From Mucilaginibacter_A sp050955045 (lineage in GTDB: Bacteria; Bacteroidota; Bacteroidia; Sphingobacteriales; Sphingobacteriaceae), in assembly GCA_050955045.1 (NCBI GenBank), contig JBPBQV010000031.1:1-64000 (forward strand): DNA of 64,000 nucleotides, read 5' to 3'. Below the pieces are notes generated by a model. It saw only the letters and a list, made by a program, of their open reading frames with translations. It did not search any database and was not told the DNA's origin. The position numbers and the translations under genes are program-made. Numbering within the stretch: the stretch's first letter is position 1; each line of letters begins with the position of its first letter. Positions 59,065-64,000 of the stretch are shown piece after piece.

Positions 59065-60168
59065 TTGACAGATCAATTACATCAGAAAATTACCAAAAAT
59101 GCAGCAAGCATTGATATAGAAGGAGTTTTTCCTCAACAAGAATTTGAATGGATTGCTGCCGAAGGTTTGCTTGCAGTTACACTTCCGGGCAATGAACTGG
59201 ATTTTAACCTGCTAAAAACAGCATTCTTATTGCAGCTGCTTCAAAAAGTGGGAAGTGCAAATTTAGCTGTTGGAAGAATTTATGAAGGTCACGTTAATGC
59301 CTTGCAGCTCATTAGTTTATATGGAAATGACGAACAGAAACTGCATTGGTTTAATGAAGTTCAGCAGCAACAAAAACTGTTTGGTGTTTGGAATACGCAG
59401 GCAGAAAATGGCATTCGCATTCATGATCTTGGGAATGGTTTTTATCGATTGGAAGGCAGTAAAACGTTTTGCTCCGGTTCCGGCTGGATTAACCGCCCGC
59501 TTATTACCGGCGAAATGATCTCTCCAGATAAAAGCGGCTGGCAAATGTGCATTATCCCTACAGAAAAAGTACAACCAATTGCTGTAGATTCCAGCTTTTG
59601 GAAACCACTCGGTATGCGTGCTTCGGCCAGTTTTAAAATGGATTTTACAGGCGTGGAAATTCAGGAAAAAGATTTGCTGGGCAAACCTAATGCTTATTAT
59701 CAGCAACCACATTTCAGCGGCGGTGCCATTCGTTTTGCGGCGGTGCAATTGGGCGGTGCAACAGCAATTTTTAGTGAAACGCAATGTTTTCTGCGGATGA
59801 TGAACCGCTTGGATGATCCTTTTCAACGCGCAAGAATTGCTGAAATGGCTTATTTGATAGAAACCGGAAATTTATGGCTGAAACAGGCTGGAGAAAACGC
59901 AGATAATTGGACGAATGAAAATGCTTCCGCAGAAAAAATGGTAGCTTATGCCGGCATGTTTCGCACAGTTGCAGAAGATATTTGTATCCGAACCATGCGC
60001 TTGGCCGAGCAATGCGTTGGTGCGCGCGGCCTGATGCGGCCAAACGCTTTTGAGCGCATCCACCGCGATTTAACGCTTTATCTGAAACAACCCGCACCTG
60101 ATGCCACGCTTACACAAATTGGTAGTTATGTTTTAAATCAGGAAAAAACGGATGGTATCTGGAACTGA
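59065..60168 (+). CDS. Acyl-CoA dehydrogenase-like protein
   Basis: A 367-residue protein with the acyl-CoA dehydrogenase fold. It has no ATG in frame; the TTG at 59065 gives MTDQLHQKI. The first half is helical (AGxxxxExxGE-type pattern is weak). The middle carries a GVWNTQAENGIRIHDLGNGFYRLEGSKTFCSGSGWI segment in place of the usual flavin-binding strands, and the C-terminal RTVAEDICIRTMRLAEQCVGARGL ... IHRDLTLYLKQPAPDATL fits the family. The canonical catalytic Glu position is not clear, so it may not be a beta-oxidation enzyme. It overlaps the next gene by 17 bases and so works with it. In a biosynthetic setting it may desaturate or oxidise a carrier-bound intermediate. Confidence 0.82.
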   Translation: MTDQLHQKITKNAASIDIEGVFPQQEFEWIAAEGLLAVTLPGNELDFNLLKTAFLLQLLQKVGSANLAVGRIYEGHVNALQLISLYGNDEQKLHWFNEVQQQQKLFGVWNTQAENGIRIHDLGNGFYRLEGSKTFCSGSGWINRPLITGEMISPDKSGWQMCIIPTEKVQPIAVDSSFWKPLGMRASASFKMDFTGVEIQEKDLLGKPNAYYQQPHFSGGAIRFAAVQLGGATAIFSETQCFLRMMNRLDDPFQRARIAEMAYLIETGNLWLKQAGENADNWTNENASAEKMVAYAGMFRTVAEDICIRTMRLAEQCVGARGLMRPNAFERIHRDLTLYLKQPAPDATLTQIGSYVLNQEKTDGIWN

Positions 60169-60901
60169 ACGACAAAACTGGCAGCAACAGGCAACAGAAC
60201 TTACTACAGATGATTTATTAAAATTCGGTTCGACTGTAATTATTGCGCCGCATCCGGATGATGAATCTTTGGGTTGCGGCGGCACGATTGCTTTGCTTCG
60301 AAAAGCCGATTTGCCGGTACATGTTATTTTTGTGAGTGATGGTACTTTATCTCACCCCAACTCAAAAAAATTTCCGACAGAAAAGTTAAAAGCACTTCGT
60401 GAATGGGAAGCTTTAAATGCTTTGCAAGTATTAAATGTTCCAAATAGCAATGCTTCTTTTATGAGGTTAAAAGATCGATCCGTTCCTACAAAACGTGATG
60501 TAGGTTTTGAATTTACTGTGAATCGTTTGCTTGAAAGATTAGAAGTTATTCAACCAAAAACAATATTGGTAACCTGGGAAAACGATCCGCATCCGGACCA
60601 TCGCGCTTCCTGGCAAATTGTAGATCAGGCGGTTTCTCAACTAAATTACAAACCTCGTATATTGCAATATCTGATCTGGATCTGGGAATTAGGCAAACAA
60701 ACAGATATAGCTGAAAATCAACATACTAAATGGTTTTCTGTAAATATAAAATCAGTAACGCAAACTAAACAAAAAGCAGTTCTTTCACATGTTTCTCAGG
60801 TAAGCCGATTAATCGACGATGATCCTGAAGGATTTATTCTTTCGCCCGAAATCCTGGCTCATTTTGATCATGCCGATGAACTTTTTATAGAATATTTATA
60901 A
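60152..60901 (+). CDS. PIG-L family deacetylase
   Basis: A 249-residue zinc-dependent deacetylase. IIAPHPDDESLGCGGTIALL near 30-49 gives the APHPDDE zinc/base motif, and ENDPHPDHRASWQ near 144-156 gives the second His. Relatives take acetyl groups from GlcNAc-type sugars, as in GlcNAc-PI, mycothiol, bacillithiol and lipid-linked glycan synthesis. No signal peptide is present. It overlaps the acyl-CoA dehydrogenase-like gene by 17 bases and is followed by the methyltransferase one base later, so the three are a tight operon. Confidence 0.93.
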   Translation: MVSGTERQNWQQQATELTTDDLLKFGSTVIIAPHPDDESLGCGGTIALLRKADLPVHVIFVSDGTLSHPNSKKFPTEKLKALREWEALNALQVLNVPNSNASFMRLKDRSVPTKRDVGFEFTVNRLLERLEVIQPKTILVTWENDPHPDHRASWQIVDQAVSQLNYKPRILQYLIWIWELGKQTDIAENQHTKWFSVNIKSVTQTKQKAVLSHVSQVSRLIDDDPEGFILSPEILAHFDHADELFIEYL

Positions 60902-60902
60902 T

Positions 60903-61508
60903 ATGTCAACCCATAATCCTTCTTCAAAAAATTCTCTTTCTACTCAGTATTTTGATGATGTTTACAATCAAAATGAAGACCCGTGGGATTTTGAGAATAG
61001 TCCATACGAAACCAGTAAATACCAGGCAACAATTGCAGCTTTACCAAAAGAAACTTACCAGCAGGTTTTCGAGATTGGCTGTTCAATCGGTGTACTTACC
61101 AAAATGCTTGCTCCAAAATGCCAGCACTTATTAGCTGTAGAACCTGCGGACAAAGCTTTTCAAAAAGCAAAAAATCGCGTTAAAGATTTTCCGAATGTAC
61201 AAGTGGAAAAAATGCTGGTTCCGAATGATTTTCCGGATCAGCAGTTTGATTTGATTTTATTATCAGAAGTTGGCTATTATTTAAGCAAAGTAGATTTGGA
61301 AAAACTAGCTGAATTGATGATCGATCATTTACTTCCTGGCGGACAATTACTACTGGTTCACTGGACTCCTTTTGTACCGGATTATCCGCAAACCGGCGAT
61401 CAGGTGCATGATTACTTCATGGATTTATGCCAGCAAAAGAAGCATCTGAAACATTTGAAATATCAGCGTGAAGAAAAATTCAGGCTAGATTTATTTGAGA
61501 AAGTGTAA
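60903..61508 (+). CDS. NodS-like SAM-dependent methyltransferase
   Basis: A 201-residue methyltransferase. FDDVYNQNEDPWDFENSPYETSKYQATIAALP near 18-49 is the N-terminal signature of the NodS group. VFEIGCSIGVLTKML near 57-71 is motif I for SAM binding, followed by LLAVEPADKAFQKAKNR and FDLILLSEVGYYLSKVDL near 115-132. NodS methylates the free amine made by deacetylation of a chito-oligosaccharide; a PIG-L deacetylase directly upstream makes the same order of steps plausible here. The 3' end faces the glycosyltransferase with a single base between the stops. Confidence 0.92.
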   Translation: MSTHNPSSKNSLSTQYFDDVYNQNEDPWDFENSPYETSKYQATIAALPKETYQQVFEIGCSIGVLTKMLAPKCQHLLAVEPADKAFQKAKNRVKDFPNVQVEKMLVPNDFPDQQFDLILLSEVGYYLSKVDLEKLAELMIDHLLPGGQLLLVHWTPFVPDYPQTGDQVHDYFMDLCQQKKHLKHLKYQREEKFRLDLFEKV

Positions 61509-61509
61509 T

Positions 61510-62682
61510 TCAATTTTGGTTTACAAAAACGCGCAATTCCTGGATAGCTTGTGTGATATGAACCAGTTTCCATTGTTTTCCCCATTTACCGGAACTCATT
61601 TTTTTATAGACTTTTTCCCAAAACAAACCAAAAAACGAAGTAGCAATTAATTCTTTATGCAGCCAATCGCTGTTAATCGAAATATTTTTTGCCAGATTTT
61701 GCAAAGCTTCCTGATCGTAAAAACCATCGTTTAAATGTGCCTCCCAGCATTGCCGCAAAACCTGTCGGCTTTTAAATTTAGTCAGACAGGATTCAACAGG
61801 TTCTACTTCCTGCGTATAACCATTTTTAGTATAACCAGACCATTTTTTTAGCTGTTCCGAAAATCCGACTTCAACCCTGCCAGCCATTCTAGTAGAAGTA
61901 TAAACCTTTACAGCAGGTGTTTTGCGGATACGGATGTCCATTCGCTGCAAAGCCTGGTGGAAAGCATTGTCTTCCAGATAAGGCACTTGCGGCAGGCGGC
62001 CAACCTGATGATATACCTTGCAGGTTACAGCCATACTTGCGCCAAAATACTGAAAATGCCGCGGCCACGGATCATGATCCTCCGGATCGATCAATGCTTC
62101 AGCCTGACTTAGCAAACTGCGGTAAGCAACATCTCTTAAATGATAAATCCGGGATATGTTTTTATTTCGCCGGGTTAAAATCCTCCCGCCTACGGCATCA
62201 CAGCCATTGGCAACTTCCTGCATAATATGATAAACCCAGCAAGTATCAACTTGCGTATCACCATCGGTAGAAGCAATGATACCTTTAAAATTCTCATTAA
62301 TTGTTAAACGACGGTAAGCTTCATCCATCAAAAGCCTTCGTACAAAACCAATATTGGCTTTTTTTGGAGGAAGCACAATTTCTGCAACATGTAATGGAAA
62401 AGCCGTATATTTTTTTTGATAGTTTTGAACAATGGTAAAACTTTGATCACTGCAGTTATTAACCAGTACCAAAACTTCATACAATTGCGGGTTTATAGGT
62501 ATTCCGTTGCTATCAGTTTGCAAACGTAACGCATCCAAGGTTTTACGTATGTTTCGGGCTTCGTTACGCGCTGGAACAATAATCGAAACTTTCAGAAAAG
62601 CAGACGGTGCAATTGCTGCATTGAAAATGTTGTTGTAATTTAAAGCCGTATTTTGTATAACCCCACTATATTCTGTTTGCAT
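61510..62682 (-). CDS. Family 2 glycosyltransferase
   Basis: A 390-residue GT2-type enzyme: VSIIVPARNEARNIRKTLDAL near 32-52, VLVLVNNCSDQS near 69-80, the metal-binding STDGDTQVD near 133-141, and GCDAVGGRILTRRNKNISR. It lies between the PIG-L/NodS-like pair and the adenylation gene, and is convergent with the methyltransferase with one base between the stops. It is likely the glycosyl-transfer step of the same pathway. It is wholly soluble in appearance. Confidence 0.9.
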   Translation of the reverse strand: MQTEYSGVIQNTALNYNNIFNAAIAPSAFLKVSIIVPARNEARNIRKTLDALRLQTDSNGIPINPQLYEVLVLVNNCSDQSFTIVQNYQKKYTAFPLHVAEIVLPPKKANIGFVRRLLMDEAYRRLTINENFKGIIASTDGDTQVDTCWVYHIMQEVANGCDAVGGRILTRRNKNISRIYHLRDVAYRSLLSQAEALIDPEDHDPWPRHFQYFGASMAVTCKVYHQVGRLPQVPYLEDNAFHQALQRMDIRIRKTPAVKVYTSTRMAGRVEVGFSEQLKKWSGYTKNGYTQEVEPVESCLTKFKSRQVLRQCWEAHLNDGFYDQEALQNLAKNISINSDWLHKELIATSFFGLFWEKVYKKMSSGKWGKQWKLVHITQAIQELRVFVNQN

Positions 62683-62707
62683 GTATAATTAAAGCATAAT
62701 CTGGTTT

Positions 62708-62735
62708 TACTGTTTTTATGCGATTAAAAACAGTA
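62708..62735. repeat. Inverted pair of the sister-form repeat between divergent genes
   Basis: TACTGTTTTTA and its complement TAAAAACAGTA flank TGCGAT. Both neighbouring genes start here and run away from it, so it cannot be a terminator of either. A regulatory role is possible. Confidence 0.7.
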
Positions 62736-62838
62736 CAGCACTACAACCAAAATATATTGTAATTGTTGAATTTTAAGAAGATTTAATTCTGTTATTTTCC
62801 ACAAACCAAAGCCACATTTATCTGTCTCCAAAACCACT

Positions 62839-64000
62839 ATGCCTACTTCTATATCAAACCAGATGAGTATCCTGAAAGGTATTGATCGTCCTGATTTTAT
62901 TCGTGATGAAACACTTGCTGATATCTTCCGGCAAACCGCCCAAAAATACCCGGTAAAAACAGCATTGATTTTTGGGGAAGAAACACTTACTTATCAGGAA
63001 CTGGATTATTGGAGTGATGCAATAGCTGCCGATCTTGCTGCAAACGGGATTAAACTTGGTGATAAAGTTGGCATCTGGTACAAACGCGGATTAGAACTTC
63101 ACGCAGCAATTATTGGTATTATCAAAGTTGGTGCGGCTTATATTCCGGTTGATCGGGAAATTCCGGCAGAACGTGTAGAAACAATTTTTACAGAAGTAGA
63201 AGCTTCGGCTTATATCAGTGCCGATTTGCTGAACCTGGATTTTCCGATGCTACAAATCAGAGAGAAGTCTACTGTAAAAGAAGCATTCATCTTTCCCGAA
63301 GGTCCGAAACCGGATAATCTGGCTTACGTTTTATACACTTCCGGAAGTACCGGAAAACCAAAAGGCATCCCGATAAGTCATCGAAATATTTGTCATTTAG
63401 TTCGATCAGAGCAAAGCGTGATCAATATTTTGGAAACCGACCGTGTTTACCAAGGTTTTTCTGTTTCGTTTGATATGTGGTGCGAAGAAACCTGGGTAAG
63501 TTATTTTGCCGGAGCCACGCTTTGGGTTGCTGATAATACAACTTCTAAAGCGATTGATGAATTGAGCGATGTGCTTAACCGCGAAAAAATAACGGTTTTG
63601 CACGCCGTTCCAAGTTTGCTGGCGGTGATGGAAGATAATATTCCAAATTTACGATTGGTAAATGCTGGTGGAGAAGCTTGCACCACACAGGTTTTAAACC
63701 GGTGGTCAACGCCAAACCGGACTTTCTACAACAGTTACGGCCCAACAGAAACGACCGTGAGTGCTACTTTTGCCGCTTTAAAACCAGGAGATGCCATCAC
63801 CATCGGCGATCCGTTACCAAATTATAACCTGGCTGTTGTTGATGAAAAGTTAAACGTTGTACCTTTTGGTGAGCGCGGCGAACTGGTAATTTCTGGTCCT
63901 GGTGTTGCCGAAGGTTACGTGAAACTACCACAGCTTACTCAAGAAAAGTTTGTGCTAAAAACAGCATCGCTGGCAGATTTGCCCGGCAACAGGATTTACC
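62839..64000 (+). CDS. NRPS-type adenylation protein (5' part, runs off the window)
   Basis: An open frame of 387 codons with no stop to the window end. It is an AMP-forming adenylation domain: TYQELDYWSDAIA (A1-type region), VGAAYIPVDREIPAERV (A2), YVLYTSGSTGKPKGIPISH (A3, the phosphate loop), GFSVSFDMWCEETW (A4, with the conserved FD), NSYGPTETTVSA (A5) and GERGELVISGPGVAEGYV (A6-A7 start). The Asp in A4 is the residue that binds the alpha-amino group in amino-acid-activating enzymes. The start SILKGIDRPDFIRDETLADIF resembles the Pls/PosA-like group, in which a carrier domain and a long membrane part follow. That part is outside the window. It is divergent from the glycosyltransferase. Confidence 0.88.
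   Translation, partial: MPTSISNQMSILKGIDRPDFIRDETLADIFRQTAQKYPVKTALIFGEETLTYQELDYWSDAIAADLAANGIKLGDKVGIWYKRGLELHAAIIGIIKVGAAYIPVDREIPAERVETIFTEVEASAYISADLLNLDFPMLQIREKSTVKEAFIFPEGPKPDNLAYVLYTSGSTGKPKGIPISHRNICHLVRSEQSVINILETDRVYQGFSVSFDMWCEETWVSYFAGATLWVADNTTSKAIDELSDVLNREKITVLHAVPSLLAVMEDNIPNLRLVNAGGEACTTQVLNRWSTPNRTFYNSYGPTETTVSATFAALKPGDAITIGDPLPNYNLAVVDEKLNVVPFGERGELVISGPGVAEGYVKLPQLTQEKFVLKTASLADLPGNRIY

Overview
ORGANISM. The window looks like chromosome from a member of the Bacteroidota, most likely family Sphingobacteriaceae (Pedobacter or Mucilaginibacter type). The signs are a SusC/SusD pair with a FecR/ECF sigma regulator, two kinds of type IX secretion (T9SS) cargo with a gliding-motility-type C-terminal domain, a PorP/SprF protein, LruC/DUF4114 lipoproteins, AT-rich intergenic DNA and TAnnTTTG-type -7 boxes. 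Genus is inferred, not proven. I see no rRNA, tRNA, IS element, CRISPR array or prophage. LAYOUT. 0.3-2 kb: two family-2 glycosyltransferases. 2.2-13.5 kb: surface and envelope genes (DUF4114 lipoprotein, PorP/SprF, a T9SS cargo protein and the wreck of another, a hybrid histidine kinase, a Gfo/Idh/MocA oxidoreductase, a beta-helix protein, a LruC lipoprotein, a lone response regulator). 13.6-21.8 kb: one 2716-residue repetitive T9SS adhesin. 22-40.5 kb: carbohydrate and stress block, with mannonate dehydratase, polysaccharide deacetylase, a catalase/ankyrin pair and a polysaccharide utilisation locus transcribed leftwards as sigma, FecR, SusC with an STN domain, SusD, a six-hairpin-type enzyme, GH28 and GH10, with a GH43 enzyme divergent from the sigma gene. 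This set fits glucuronate-decorated xylan and/or pectin. 40.6-55.4 kb: housekeeping genes (gyrA plus two TPR genes, hemF, transporter, Fe-alcohol dehydrogenase, CAP protein, Ldh-type dehydrogenase, cold shock protein, peroxiredoxin, and thrS-infC-rpmI-rplT in classic order). 55.5-59 kb: a small gene paired with a nucleotidyltransferase, a LutA-like protein, an UMF1-type transporter and two small membrane genes. 59-64 kb: acyl-CoA dehydrogenase-like, PIG-L deacetylase, NodS-like methyltransferase, a glycosyltransferase and the start of an NRPS-type adenylation gene that runs off the window; together they look like a biosynthetic cluster. THE MOST UNUSUAL SIGNAL is not a gene. A 14-mer, ATGCTTCTTTTATC, occurs ten times exactly on the two strands (about 0.001 expected by chance), with a sister form ATGCTGTTTTTATC / ATACTGTTTTTATC and many one- or two-base variants. 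Eight of the ten exact copies are intergenic. Copies occur singly, as inverted pairs that make terminator-like hairpins, as two 84-89 bp elements with inverted ends, and in coding DNA where they spell peptides such as DASFI. Several copies sit in the loop of a hairpin whose stem differs from site to site. This resembles the behaviour of DNA uptake sequences or REP/REPIN elements, but I know of no described element with this sequence; its function here is open.
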